Source of the DNA: Ptychodera flava
Taxonomy: Eukaryota; Hemichordata; Enteropneusta; Ptychoderidae
DNA length: 64,000 nucleotides
Assembly (NCBI RefSeq): GCF_041260155.1
Contig: NC_091929.1
Coordinates: 28,270,080 to 28,334,079 of the forward strand
Direction of reading: 5' to 3'
This document shows, one piece after another, positions 1 through 11,840 of the stretch (position 1 is the first letter of the stretch; each line of letters starts with the position of its first letter). The notes beneath the pieces were generated by a model. That model was not told where the DNA came from. It saw only the letters and a list, made by a program, of their open reading frames with translations, and did no database searches. The position numbers were made by a program, and so were the translations under genes.

Positions 1-281
1 CGATCATGTAAAAGCTACCCCTTACGCTCCACGTTGTCTGTAGCAAACGTAGACTGGGAACTCGATTGAATCAGTGGAATGTTATCTCTCAAGCTGATAA
101 CACCAATAACTGCCATATATGTTAATTAAACATCTTAAAACATGGGGCTATGCTTAGTTGCAAGAAAATAACCTAATCTTTATTCGATATTAGCCAAATT
201 AAATCTCAAATACGACGAAGCCGTGACAGTCATTATCCCCGTTACTGAACAAAATGGAGAGGTGGTACGTGTCCTTTGCTA

Positions 282-612
282 AAGGTAGTATGCACCTCGA
301 AAGTGAAAGACTTAAACTTTCCTTAAGGAATCTTTTAACCATTCTCTTCAAAAACAAGAATGAACATCTGGGGTCACCGTGCAGATTGTGGTACTGTTTA
401 AACAAACAACCAAAGATTTACCGATATTTAAAATTCAAAATGGCCTCCATCCCTGTGTTAACTCTACGGAGAAAAATAAATTTTCGAACTTCGTAAAAAC
501 TAGTCCGGTGAAAAGTTTTCTTATTCTAAGAGCTTTAAAATGAGCCCTCACAAGTGGTTTACCCAGAAAAGAATTGTAAAAGTTTGAGAGTCCCCAAGGC
601 GCGTTCTACCTT
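282..612 (+). mobile_element. MITE family A, copy 1
   Basis: Starts AAGGTAGTATGCACCTCG and ends with the inverted form (AAGGCGCGTTCTACCTT). The interior shares long stretches with seven other copies in this window, including 'CAAAATGGC(C)TCCATCCCTGTG'-type sequence. It has no coding capacity. The same insertion is present at 8880-9222 in unit 2 but absent from the matching place in unit 3 (about 17860). Confidence 0.8.
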
Positions 613-1034
613 AAAATTCAATCTATGGCACCTGTAAACTGACAGGTCTGTATGAATCATTCTTAAGTCTTAGGTATGCGTTGTGATGCGGTGCGGCATC
701 GGTCAGGACGCCTTCAAAGGTATTACCCACCTCAAAATATGTGTTTCCAATAGTTTCTCATGTAATATTCGTAGGAACAAAGTTTGAAAACATGTTTCGG
801 AGCGGTGTAGTTTACGTATGGAGAGATGTTGTTAACGCATTCAAAGTGGCTCTATTCTCGTGCTATGCTGTAGAATAGAGGAAATACAATTTTCGCAAAC
901 TTTGTACCTAACTGAACGAAGCATCGAAGAATGTTTACTTTGATGAGTTGCAGCTCTGTACAAAGCAGCGTGAACATCCTACAAACAGAAAAGTACCGTC
1001 TTCCATACACGCTAAAGTTTTTCATCCACCAACA

Positions 1035-1125
1035 GCTTTAAAATGAGCCCCCACAAGTGGTAGGTCAGAAAAGAACTGAAGTCCAAATATCTGTCCCCTG
1101 GGCGCATTTTACCTTCAAGTTTGCA
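1035..1125 (+). mobile_element. MITE family A, 3' fragment
   Basis: Only the right part of the family A consensus remains, ending GGGCGCATTTTACCTT. The equivalent longer fragment in unit 2 is 10549-10738, so the insertion predates the unit 1/unit 2 split. Confidence 0.6.
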
Positions 1126-1225
1126 ATGTCGACTTGTTATTCATCTATCGGTGATAGATAAATTGTAATACAGTGTTGAAGCAGTCTTCCAGTAAAAGTA
1201 AGACTGCATGCAACGCATTGTTGTA

Positions 1226-1818
1226 GTGGATAATTAAACGCGCACGACAAACGTAACTCCCTAGCTTAAGGGGAGGGGTTTGGCTGTATTTCGATTACCG
1301 TTCGCAAAACTCGCACCACATGTTTTTATATCAACAGCTCGCTCCACGTTTTACTGTATCGCAAAATATCGCGCTATACTATTTGGCGTGTACCAGACCA
1401 GTGCGGCACCTGCGCTACACCATCCTTTTGACATACATGTGGTTCAGTGCACGGTGTAAAATAACGTAACAACCATTTTGGATACATTGCGTTATTGACC
1501 AGTTGGTGCTGAACAAAGATTGATTTTAGAGGGGGTATGCCAGTGGTGAGTGGAGCGTATGCGTGATGCGTGATTTGGCCGTGTATTTCTGTCTGTTGCT
1601 GCTCCACTAGGTGACTGGATGCCACATGTTGTGGGTTCGAACCTGATTGAAAACACCGTATATTCATAGCAACGTAATTACCGATTGTAGGTATGATACA
1701 GAATGAGGCTGGGTTGGATTTTCACACTTCCAAACTTTTGTTAACGAGGGGGTGGGGCAGGGGGGTGACGCCAAACGCACTTAGTTTCGTTTACCATGCG
1801 CGTGCGTTAATTATCCAC
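1226..1818. mobile_element. Non-autonomous DNA element with GTGGATAATTAA terminal inverted repeats
   Basis: The left end GTGGATAATTAAACGCGCACG-like is mirrored at the right end (about 1795-1818). Unit 2 runs through the corresponding place (about 10855) without it, so it inserted in unit 1 after the duplication. A 97-codon minus-strand open frame inside matches nothing I recognise and is probably accidental. The superfamily is unknown. Confidence 0.65.
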
Positions 1819-2096
1819 GGCCCCTAAGGCTAAATGCCTAGTTTTGCGATATATTAGAGAATGGGGTAATAAGGGCGATTAATATCTTTCATTGAAAAAT
1901 ATGGGCAGTGTTTTCACAAGTTAACAGCTATCGCCCTTTCCATCCGTAATTTACCAAATTCGGCTTATATTGCAACATGGCCTATGTTGGTATAGCAAAA
2001 AGAATTCAAACGAAAATGCCATTAACTTGTGTAGAATGCGATTTCAAATAGAAGCGAAATAATCGGAAACGAGTCGATAAATTTGTTGAATAAATT

Positions 2097-2102
2097 TTTA
2101 TT
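2097..2102 (-). terminator. Polyadenylation signal of peptide gene copy 1
   Basis: AATAAA on the minus strand about 480 bp beyond the stop of copy 1. It lies in a conserved block found at the same relative position in copy 2 (11348-11353) and copy 3 (19239-19244). Conservation in all three supports it as the 3' end of the transcript. Confidence 0.5.
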
Positions 2103-2580
2103 ATGCTTTCAATGTCAAATGAGGAAATGAACTTCAATACCGGAAGCACAGACGTTTGTGCAGTTTACATAAAATTAGCATAAGAAGCGATGTAACCAAC
2201 CCATGAAACTCGAAACAGATTCAGTGCGCCTATCCTGGTAGAACACTGATATTAGCTGAAAGGGAGGATATTTAGTCAAAAAATTTACATCGTTTCCTGT
2301 TTTTTTTTTCAGCGAACGTTTTTGAAGACAAAATGTTCAGGAAATGCCATCTTCATAAGAGAACGTGCCTTTACACTAAAACCGCATAAATAAAAGTGGC
2401 GCTCGAAAAAATGAGATTCAATACAGAAAAAAAAAACACGTATGTTGTGAACGACTCAGATTACAGCAGACGATCACCTGCGTGCTGCAGTAGCAATTTT
2501 ACGCGGGAATTTTCCCAGATATTTGGACAAAGTCTGTGATTCGGTTGGTCAGGACTTGTATCGGTCGATCTACACTGGTA

Positions 2581-5351
2581 CTATTTGCATCCAGTGTGGA
2601 GAAACTTCCAGCAAGCTGTTAATGGTTAAAAAAGGAAAAAGGAACGTTAACTGAAATGCAATATGAGGATTGAGTGACAGTATTTGGAAGGGTGGGTTTT
2701 GCACTGTGGAGGACCACTGCCACAGCTTCTTAGGACTGTACAATTTTTGCTCATCTCATGAAGAAATAAATCAAAACGCAGAGTTCCTTATATTATCGCG
2801 TGATGGACTGCATCTGATAATATAAGGTTATTCACAAAATACCGGGATTTATGTCCGAGTACATCGTGCAGCAGAGGTATTGTCCGAGACGCGTAGCGTC
2901 GAGGACAATACCGCAGCGTACGATGTACGAGGACATAAATCCCGGTATTTTGTGAATAACCTTATTATTATACACCTTTTTAGTCCAACTTTACTTGAAA
3001 AAAGTCGAAATTTAGGCGTTTTTGGATGCTTCTTCACTTCTGCTTCTGCACGATCGCGAGCAGACTGGGAACGCGTTCAGCGTGTCCGCTATTAAGCGCA
3101 TAGAACGAAATTTCAACCCGCGCTGCGCAGGGCGCGTGGTAGAATTTTTACGTCAGCAGCATAATTTCACTCAAATTAACCGGTTTTGGACTGACCATGA
3201 TTTCCTTTGTGAAGTACTGAATGTTAAGAAGTATATATTGTTGTAAAAATGTAAAATATTCTCTTCTTTTTCCTCGCGTTGACGTAAAGGTGTTTTGAGG
3301 TCAAAGGTCAAATAGCGTCCAATAACGCCTAAAGTTATTGTACTCCGCGTCAAAGTTATTGGACTCCGCGTCCTCTGATACCGAAACTTACTGTACGACG
3401 AAACTCCATAGGTTACAGACGTAGGTGTATGATAAATCACGTTACATCAACAATTGTAAAGAATAACAAATGGAAAGGATTGGTTGGGTATTTATTTTTT
3501 ACTTGGTTGGTTTCCTTCAAGACACACTCGGCAGAATAGTCTGGGTATTTTAGTCATATGTCGAGTAGAATAACATAAATGCTACAACAAAAACTTACGC
3601 TTCTTGGATTTTGGCAAGTTATCTTCTTTCCTGTCTTCAAGGATTTCTCTCATTTCGTCAAGACACCCCTCTCATCAAATCGTCCGAATCCTACGGTTCA
3701 GAGCGAAGAAGAAGTAGAATTGTCGGTATTCAATTCATCCAGAGACACGCAGACAAGAAGACACACAGACAAACAGACGCAAAGACTCTTTGACTCAGAT
3801 TTATTCCACACTTATCATGTCTCTCAGACAGAGAGTCAGTCAGACAGCTGTCATAGTGCATAACAAATGGCCTTTCATGCTGCTTCTCACAGATCCTCTG
3901 AAGTCGAACTCGTGATATGATTTATCTAAGTGTCGTTTTGATGTTTAGATAGGTAACCCACACATTTATACACTTGTCATTAATGATGTGAAAGAGAAAG
4001 TGTCGTGAAACACCAAAGTATACCAGACAGAGATTTGAACCTTTGTAATTTTGGCGGCTGTTAATGATAGGAAGACTTGATCCAAGTGTGTCAATACTAA
4101 CTGTTTCGGCTGATGTGCAGCGTCTCGGAAGCTGTTATCAAATTGGTTGGCCGAATCTTACCGTTGTAAATGAATAATACAATATTACTCCCTAAGTTGC
4201 TGTGAATAGTGACAATCGACCGATCAGATATAACCTTCCTAGCACGCTGCACATCAGCAGACATTTTTTCTCGGCGGTGTTTTTGTGAGTTATTCTCCTG
4301 TCACACGGTTGAAGTTGAGTGGTGTCTAGCAAAGTGGTACAAAGTCACTGCTTTTGTAACAAGTTATACTATATTTGTGGCAAAACTGAAAATATGACTG
4401 AAAATATCAACAATGTCCCCACTGTTTTGTAAATATTTTCTGGCATCGTAATATATGCTAATGAGCTGAAATGTTCATGGTTGTTTATGCTAATGGACAC
4501 GTAAGCCAATGAGACTAACAGCTGCCCTGTTAAACCACAAAGCTTTGCTACAGAATTCCGTTCGGCATTCATATCTATCGGTATTTCACTTTATATATTG
4601 ATTCTGCGACGTCGTCTTATCGATTTAAAACATTAAGCATTAAAACACTAGCTAATTTTTCCTTTTCCCTCACTCCAATAGCCATCTATTCAATATAATG
4701 ATGTCGACTGATGTACTTTTAGATATTTCTTCACTAAAAATACAAATTCTTGTTTTACTCCCGAAATCAGGTAACACTTCGTTTTCATCAGCCTATATGA
4801 TTGTAGCGTTCAGTGTTAGAATTCGAATTTTAGTCCGGACTCGAAATAATTTGTATCAACAATAAATTTGCATGTTGTACAAAACAATTGTATTGGCAAG
4901 ACTAAAACTCTGTACATCAACATACTTCTTTCGTTGAAAAATGAATATGTGTAATACTCAAAATTAGTAAATATATTTTCGAAAAGTAACAACTCTCTTG
5001 TTTAACTGACAAAGGTATGTCAATATTCGTGTATCGAAACATTTTCAGTTGTTACAGCTCTTTTGGATGAATGATAACTGTGTTAGGTAAAGATTCGATT
5101 GTGTCTCGATTTCAACAAGTCTGGTTTATTTTGGAGTGGTATAATTCGCAAGCCTTGATCTATGTGCCCTCGCCGAAAGTAACTGCAACGCTGTTCCATG
5201 CTAGAAATCACTCTACCTGTCAACTGAAGAATTTTATGTTAGATATGCTGGTACTCACCATGCCTAAGTCTGCAAATCTGCCTCGCTCACTGTTTACCTG
5301 GGTTACCCAAACTAAGAGAACTGAAAAGGTGAATAGTAGAACGTACTTCAT
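2581..5351 (-). pseudogene. Secreted Cys-ring peptide precursor, copy 1 (frame lost in exon 2)
   Basis: Three exons by comparison with copies 2 and 3. Exon 1 is 5259-5351: 31 codons, start MKYVLLFTFSVLLVW, signal peptide ending near VNS, then ERGRFADLGM, followed by donor GTGAGT. Exon 2 is 3599-3690, acceptor CGTAG, donor GTAAGT. Exon 3 is 2581-2615, acceptor AACAG, reading CWKFLHTGCK then TAG. Exon 2 is 92 bp instead of the 94 bp of the other copies, so the frame does not carry through. The start context, TATA box, all four splice sites and exon 3 are intact, so this is either a recent pseudogene or an assembly error. Exons 1 and 3 still spell the peptide family. The upstream minus-strand TATA box is at 5436-5443. 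Function is unknown; see copy 2 for the intact form. Confidence 0.7.
2822..3435. mobile_element. Hairpin element 1: nested CGAG cruciform plus TIR-bounded module
   Basis: A near-perfect 144-bp palindrome occupies 2822-2965. The stem is interrupted at symmetric places by CGAG in the same orientation on both arms: 2856-2859 with 2928-2931, and 2885-2888 with 2900-2903. Directly after it comes a module bounded by inverted TATTATACACCT (about 2965) and AGGTGTATGATAA (3423-3435). Units 2 and 3 have about 850 bp of other sequence here, so insertion went with a deletion or replacement. The same plan recurs at 33816 and 55125 with different stem sequences. Confidence 0.75.
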
Positions 5352-5435
5352 GGTTGTAATGGCAAAGTCGTGGGATGAAACTGTGGCACACCCAAGACAC
5401 TCTCAAGATCCTGAAGATAACCCGGCCTTAGACTG

Positions 5436-5443
5436 TTTATATA
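5436..5443 (-). promoter_or_regulatory. TATA box of peptide gene copy 1
   Basis: TATATAAA on the minus strand, about 85 bp upstream of the ATG at 5351. The same octamer sits at the same distance in copy 2 (15531-15538). Copy 3 has a degenerate AT-rich version near 22125-22136. Confidence 0.6.
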
Positions 5444-6008
5444 GACACTAAGTAGATCAATATGTGACTTCCCTTTTATTCGACTTGACCGCACCAATTA
5501 TTTTCGTCACCACAACGATTTGGACAAAAATTACGTGTTTTTCATAACAATTGACCTAATTAAGCGACAATATATTCGATCAATTCTGCTTGGGTTTGGG
5601 TGGTAATTTTAGTGAATGAAAAAAACAAGCCAGTATTTCGGATACTTTTTTAAAAAGAACTGAATGTATTCGAAAGTATCACAATGGTGCGTGTATGTCT
5701 GAATAAGTATGAAAGGTGATCCTTGTACAATGAAAATGAGCGTTTTTTTCCGAACAAACTTCCTATAAGAACACCATTAGCATCTCACGTACACCTGTCA
5801 GCGAAGTCAAAATGAAACAAAAGTACAAATCCATAGTCAACATTATTTGACAAAGAGAGACGTGCTGTTCCTAACTGCAGTTCAAATGTCTTCAACTAGA
5901 TTTCGATTGAGCTAATTGTCACACAAGTGTCCAAGTACAAGGATTTCATATTATATCATCTCTCTTCCAAAGTTGGCAGAATCTCTCAACTCTCTGCTAT
6001 TGAGTCAC

Positions 6009-6076
<68 letters not shown>

Positions 6077-6092
6077 TTCTCTCTCTCTCTCT
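6009..6092. repeat. (CT)n microsatellite, unit 1
   Basis: Interrupted CT dinucleotide run about 650 bp upstream of peptide gene copy 1. Homologous runs lie at 16113-16216 and 22695-22761. Open frames reading Ser-Leu repeats here are artefacts. Confidence 0.95.
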
Positions 6093-6227
6093 ATCTGACG
6101 CTGTCGAGTTGTTTTCTCAGCTTAAAGCTCTCCTAAACATTAGATACAACCGCCCTTAGCTTTCCAGTATTTGCTGATAAAAGGACAGACTTAGAATAAT
6201 AACTACTAGAACAAGCTAACAAGCAAA

Positions 6228-6228
6228 G

Positions 6229-6259
<31 letters not shown>
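6228..6259. repeat. (AAAT)n microsatellite, unit 1
   Basis: Short AAAT run downstream of the CT tract; the same pair of tracts recurs in units 2 and 3 in the same order. Confidence 0.9.
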
Positions 6260-6260
<1 letters not shown>

Positions 6261-7189
6261 CCTCATGCACACACATTTTCTTTCATCTATCCGTCTTGTT
6301 ATCGGAAGCGTCGGAAAAATCTATTGAATTTATATATGTGCGCGTAGTAATAATGAAAAATAAAGAAAATCTACGCAGCATCGAAGTCGAAACTCTATCA
6401 AAGTATCTGGCATCTGTTGCTAAGAGAGTGATGAAGAGCGCAACAAATGCTTCGTTGAAGTAGAGCTTGAACACTCCTGTTCTAAAGAGGCAGAAGAAGA
6501 GCGAGGTGACTGATAAAATGGACGGCAGACATCTAAATACAGTCTGCAGACGTCAAGAGTCCGATTGTGAGTGCTCTGATGGCGCACTGCGAAGAAAAAG
6601 ACATTCACAAAATTTGAAGATTTTGAAAGAATGCTGTGAAGAAACAAGATGGTGAATGCTCGAAATGCATCCGTAGAAAAGTAGCAGAAAAGCCTAAGGC
6701 TGCATTTACAATTAACTCAGGAGGGGGAGATTTCAGGGGGACTTGAAAAAGTTGACAACACGCAAGGGGGGTTTTAAGAAAATTGATGTTGCAAGGGGGA
6801 CTTGAAAATTTGTTGAAGATCAAATTCCTGGCACTTTCATTTCCTGATATTTCCATTTTCGGCGCGCCCTTTGGGCGCAAGTTTTAGGATATAGGCCTAT
6901 TAAACATTGTGGCAAAAGATTTAGGTTGTCATGATTTCTGCTTACCCGGCTCTGTTGTGCAAAACTGTGCTCTATAATGACTAAAAGTTTCAACTTAACC
7001 TTTCAATAACAATTTAGGAGATAACTTATTTGATGTCATTCTTCCATTGACAGTACATTGGGTCTATGTCAGTGTAAAACGTTCATGTAGCCGTATGTAT
7101 ATTTTTTTATTTTTTGAGGACTTTGACAGAATACGATTTATCTTGAATAGCGCATACAAACTATTTAGAATAGTGCATAGTGTCATCAA

Positions 7190-7865
7190 TAACAACTAGA
7201 AGCTTCAGGTCAAGCAACTTTGAAAAACAATTTGGGAGCAGATAACCTATGTGTTATTTGTAGTTTCCTCATACTACCTTTAATGTATAGTGAATCATCA
7301 TTTCGGTGAAGTTCCAAACTCAAATTTCTTTGGCACACATGCAGCTGTATCCATGTTAGTCTAATCAAGTACATTAATATCAATAATCAATAGTACATAA
7401 ATACACAGATTTAGCTAGTTTTGTATTTGAAAAATTATTCATAGTTACCTCATAGACTGGAATGTACCATTGGATCAACATTTCGGTGAAAGTCAAAAAT
7501 CAAATTTCTTGCACACATGGACATGTATAACCACCCTAGTCTAATCAAGTACAATTATGTCAATTATTAAGGGTCCATATATGCGCAAATATTGCAGGTT
7601 TCTAATCGGGAAAAAATATTCACAGTTTTGTCACAGACTCCCATGTACAGTGGATCAACATTTTCGGCTAAATTCCAGAATCAAAATTCTTGTACATATG
7701 TGCACTTGTAAACACCCCATGCTATTTAAGTACATATATATCAGTTATCAAACGTCTATAGATGAACAGATATTGCAAGTTTTATATTGCAAAATACACG
7801 TTCATAGTTTTCTCATAGACTACCATGTATAGATGAAATCTAAAAATCAAATTTTTGTAGACACC
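7190..7865. repeat. Diverged tandem repeat, period about 182 bp
   Basis: About 3.5 copies. The recurring phrase 'CTCATAGACTNCCATGTA ... CAACATTTCGGTGAAA ... CACCCTAGTCTAATCAAG' restarts near 7263, 7447, 7629 and 7811. The copies are clearly diverged, so the array is old. Confidence 0.7.
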
Positions 7866-8088
7866 AAAACAGGTCCAATAATCAGTATCATTCAGTGTAA
7901 ATGAAGAATTTATCAGGTTCAAAGAACAAAGTAACAAATAGAAGATGGATATGACGATGGGTTGCCTTGAATCACCAATCAGAGATGGTATCACGTGTCC
8001 TTAGTTGCATGTTACACCGGTCAAGATCGAACCTAAGTGACATGGTAGAGCCACCAAATTTAATTTGTTAATTTAATAATCACCAAAT

Positions 8089-8250
8089 GTATGCACGCAC
8101 GCATGCATGCATGCATGCATGCATACATACATACATACATACATACATACATACATACATACATACATACATACATACATACATACATACATACATACAT
8201 ACATACATACATACATACATACATACATACATACATACATACATACATAC
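8089..8250. repeat. (GCAT)n-(ACAT)n microsatellite
   Basis: ATGC repeats pass into a long, nearly pure ACAT run of about 130 bp. Long Tyr-Ile-His-Thr and Met-Tyr-Val-Cys frames here are artefacts. Confidence 0.97.
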
Positions 8251-8879
8251 ACTCAGCACACATCATGAAAGTTACCGATTTCTCATGACTTTACACACTT
8301 TTCTTGCAGATCTTGTGTCAGCAGACAGGAGGAATGGGTAGATGCCTTTAAATACAGTACAGACATTGACTTAATTCACCCAACTAATTGATTACGTAAT
8401 TACAAAAATGAAAAAAGAGTCCAATGCCCATTTTGTCAAATTTCTGCTGATGACGCTTTAGATTTTTCTCTTCCATGAATCTTTTCCCTCTATTTTTCTT
8501 TTTCATGCTGTTTTCTTTGTAAAGAAGCTTTGACAACTATTTTTGATACCTAAATCATAGACCCTCGAGAAAAACAGTCTATGCCTAAATTGACAATAAA
8601 CGATCATGTAAAAGCTACACCTTATTACGCTCCACATTGTCTGTAGCAAACGTAGACTGGGAATTCAATTTAATCAGTGGAATTTTTTTTCTCAAGCTGA
8701 TAACACCAATACCTGCCATATATGCTAATCAAACATTTTAAAACATGGAGCTATATTTAGTTGCAAGAAACTAACCTTATCTTTTATTCGAAAAGAGCCA
8801 AATTAAATCTCAAATATGACGCAGGCGTTATCGTCTTTAAAACACGTCAATAAACAAAACGGAGAGATGGTGTCCTTAG

Positions 8880-9222
8880 CTTATGGTTGTATGCACCTCG
8901 AAAGTGAAAGATTTAAGCTTTTGCTCAAACTTTCCTCAAGGAATCTTTCAGTCATTATCTTTCAAAATCAAGACTAAAAATCGGGGGTCACAGTGCAGAT
9001 TTTGGTACTGGAGAAACAAATAACCAAAGATTGAACGATATTTAAAATTCAAAATGGCCTCCATCCCTGTGTTAACGCTATGAATTAGAATAAAATTTTC
9101 GAATTTCAAAAAGGTTTTCTTACGCCAAGAGCTTTAAAATGAACCCCGACAAGTGGTATATCAGACAAAAATTGTAAAAGTTTGAGAGTCCGAATATCTG
9201 TCCCCGAGGCATGTTCTACCTT
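8880..9222 (+). mobile_element. MITE family A, copy 2
   Basis: Orthologous to 282-612 in unit 1, with the same flanks (TTCTACC then TTAAAATTCAATCT). Its left terminus is slightly degraded. Confidence 0.8.
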
Positions 9223-9474
9223 AAAATTCAATCTTTGTCTACCTTTAAACGGACAGGTCTATATGTATCCCATTCTGAAGTCTTCGGAGTGCATTGTGAT
9301 GTGGTGCGGCATCGGTTAGGACGCCTTCAAAGGTATTACCCATCTCAAAAATATGTGTTTCCAACATTTTCTCGTGTAATATTCCTAGAAGCAAAGTTTG
9401 AAAACAGTTGCAGACGACTCGAACCTTTTCCATACATATGCTAATAACATTAATTGCATTGAACTTTCACTAGT

Positions 9475-10530
9475 AGAAATCACTTGAGAAATGTAACACG
9501 TTTATGTGACGCTAATATGCTCGCCTTAAACATAAATAAGACAAACTATGTATTTTTCCATCAAAAACGTAGAGCAGTGTATTTACATGGTAATCTGTGT
9601 GTGAAAAATCAACCTCTAGTTCAGAGTCACCAAGCGTCATTTGTCGGAGTAATTATTAATGAGTACCTTACATGGAAACAACACATCAAAGGGAAACGCG
9701 ATGATAAGAAAGAAGGCCGGAATATTATATAGATTGAGACACGTTGTACCGTAAAGTATTCTCATTTTGCTCTATATATCATTTATTCAACCCCATGTAA
9801 CATATGGCTTAGAAGTATGGGGGAATACATTTGCATCGTATCTTAATCCAATTTATGTCACTCACAAAATGTCTATGCGCAGTATAACATTCTCTGACTT
9901 TAGAGAGCCATCTTCACCTTTCTTCTATAATCTACGTATTTGGATGTTCATAAGCTCTACAAGTTGCTATTCTATACTTTTATGTTTGATTTACTCCACC
10001 AAAATGTTCCTAATGACTTACCAGATCATTTTCATATTGTAAACCATTGCTACGATACCCACCAAAAGGTGGACATGAATTTAGTATTGCCTAGAATGTA
10101 TACATCTGCAGGTCAATCTTCAATATCTTACACAGGCGCAAAACTATGGAACACATTGGCGAATTCTATTAAAAATCAAACATCTAGATATAAGTTCACA
10201 AAAGCCCTGAAAGACTATCTCTTACGAGAATGGCTTACTATGTATTAATATACTTATGTATTTGGTCAATTGCAAAGGTTAACGAATTCTAGTTGTAATC
10301 AGTAACCTAACTTTGTGCGATCTTTGTTTTTTTACTTTCACAGTTACTATCTTCTCTTCACAAAATTACATGTATCATTTTATAGGACAGCAGCCCGTAA
10401 TAGTTTTTAATAATGCAATGTACTATGAGTTCACGGGGCTAGGCTCGACTAGCGCATGGCTGTATTCCTAGCTCCTTATTGTCAATGTATTCTGCGGAAT
10501 TTGAATTGTATTAGGTTCCATTAAGCTTAA
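9475..10530 (+). mobile_element. LINE 3' fragment (CR1-like reverse transcriptase C-terminal part)
   Basis: Conceptual translation gives the end of a non-LTR reverse transcriptase. Visible parts are LNINKTNYVFFHQKRR followed by FVGVIINEYLTWKQHI (9484-9732), then YGLEVWGNTFASYLNPIYVT (from about 9767), then a conserved tail with SYTGAKLWNTLANSIKNQT ending at a stop at 10248. The three pieces lie in different frames, so at least two frameshifts are present. The 5' end is missing, as is usual for LINE copies. The 3' UTR reaches to about 10530. The superfamily (CR1/L2-like) is inferred from motif style only. It is absent from units 1 and 3. Confidence 0.75.
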
Positions 10531-10548
10531 ATATGATGACGAACATTT

Positions 10549-10738
10549 TGCGATATTTGAAATTCAAAATGGCCGCCATTCCTGTATTAACTCTAAGGCA
10601 AAAATAAAATTTTGGATTGAAAAACTAAGACAGTGAAAGTTTTTCTTTCTCCAAAGGCTTTAAAATGACCCCAACATGTGATTGATAAGAAAAGAGTTGA
10701 AGTCTAAATATCTGTCCCCCAGGCCCATTCTGCGTTAA
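10549..10738 (+). mobile_element. MITE family A, 3' fragment in unit 2
   Basis: Begins at the GATATTTGAAATTCAAAATGG region of the family and runs to the right end. It is the counterpart of 1035-1125 in unit 1. Confidence 0.65.
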
Positions 10739-10948
10739 AGTTTGTTATGTCAACTGGTCATTCACCTTTTGGCGATAGATGAATTGTTATGCAGTGTTGA
10801 AGCAGTTTTGCAGTAAAAGCAATGCATACTGCATGCAATGAATTGTCGTTGTAAAGCTAAGTACCTAGTTTTGCGATATATTAGAGGATGGGGTAAAAAA
10901 AGGGGAATGATATCTTTCATTGAAAAATATGGAAAGTGTTATCACAAG

Positions 10949-11171
10949 TTAACCCGTTGAGTGCTGTAGATTTTCCCACCAAAATTTTAGTGTAAAATTG
11001 TACCAACTTTTTTGAATTTCTCTGTATTTTGTTGACAAATTTTGACTAGATAGACATCACTTTTCATTGACTACAATTTTTGATCAAAAGTTTTGAAAAA
11101 TCGGAAAAAAATTTGTGCAGGTTACATTTTATACAGGAGACACAAGTTGACTTTGGCACTCAACTGGTTAA
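10949..11171. mobile_element. TTAA-flanked MITE (piggyBac-like), copy 1
   Basis: Flanked by TTAA on both sides (10949-10952 and 11168-11171) with terminal inverted repeats CCCGTTGAGTGC and GCACTCAACTGG. Unit 1 has a single TTAA at the homologous empty site (1921-1924). This shows insertion with TTAA duplication, the signature of piggyBac-type transposases. It is 223 bp and non-coding. Other copies: 28270-28492, 29019-29221, 62184-62404. Confidence 0.85.
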
Positions 11172-11347
11172 TAGCTATTGCCCTTTCCATCTGTAATTTA
11201 TCAAATTCTGCTTATATTGCAACATCATGGAGTTGTTGTTATGGCACATAGAATTCGAAAGAAAATGCCGTTAACTTGTGTAAAAAGCAATTTTAAAATA
11301 GAAGCAAAATAATTGAAAACGAGTCAATAAATTTGTTGAATAAAGTT

Positions 11348-11353
11348 TTTATT
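11348..11353 (-). terminator. Polyadenylation signal of peptide gene copy 2
   Basis: AATAAA on the minus strand, about 490 bp past the stop at 11841-11843, in a block conserved with copy 1. Confidence 0.5.
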
Positions 11354-11840
11354 ATGCTTTCAATGTCAAATGAAGAAATTAATTTAAAAATAGTTAACAT
11401 CGACGTTTGTGCATTTCACATGAAAGAAATGAACAAATCAAGCATTGTAACTAACTCATTAAACTCAAAACAGGTACAGCGCGAACATTTTTGTCTTGAA
11501 CACTGACATTACCTTGAAGGGAGGATATTTAGTCAAAAAATTACATCGTTTTGTGGCTTTCTCAGCGAACTTTTTCAAAATACAAAATGTTCAGGAAATG
11601 CCATTTTCATAAAAGAACGTGCCTTTACACTGAAAAAACTGCAATAAAATGAAAGTGCCGCTCGTAAAATGAGATACATTACAGAAAAAACGCGTATGTT
11701 GTGAACGACTCAGATGACAGCAGACAGTCATGTGCGTGCTTCAGTAGCAATTTTACGGGAATTTTCCAAGATATTTGGATGAAGTGTGTGAATTCCGGTT
11801 GGTCAGGACTTGTATCGGTCGATCTACTCTCAGACTGGTA

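Larger units (their letters stand above)
1..6565. repeat. Direct duplication unit 1 (left end beyond the window)
   Basis: The sequence from base 1 is matched almost collinearly by 8601-16745 and, more weakly, by 17600-23010. Shared anchors in order are the CGATCATGTAAAAGCTAC start (units 1 and 2), the gene 3' end, the three peptide-gene exons, the promoter, a (CT)n tract and an (AAAT)n tract. Differences are mostly insertions: this unit has the terminal-inverted-repeat element at 1226-1818 and the hairpin element at 2822-3435, and lacks about 850 bp present in unit 2 at 12060-12915. Identity begins at base 1, so the unit probably starts outside the window. The right limit is set by loss of similarity after about 6565. 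Confidence 0.85.
6566..8600. other. Inter-unit spacer
   Basis: Sequence between units 1 and 2. It holds a G-rich tract (about 6720-6800), a diverged tandem repeat at 7190-7865 and the ACAT microsatellite at 8089-8250. No gene is supported. Confidence 0.5.

Noticed and set aside
1374-1667. 97-codon minus-strand frame
   Set aside because: Inside the non-autonomous element at 1226-1818; no transposase motif could be seen.
5071-5451. 126-codon plus-strand frame conserved in unit 2 (15340-15558)
   Set aside because: It is the antisense shadow of signal-peptide exon 1 and its promoter. Splice sites, start context and TATA box all support the minus strand.
8060-8341. Long open frames with Tyr-Ile-His-Thr or Met-Tyr-Val-Cys repeats
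   Set aside because: They are translations of the ACAT microsatellite.
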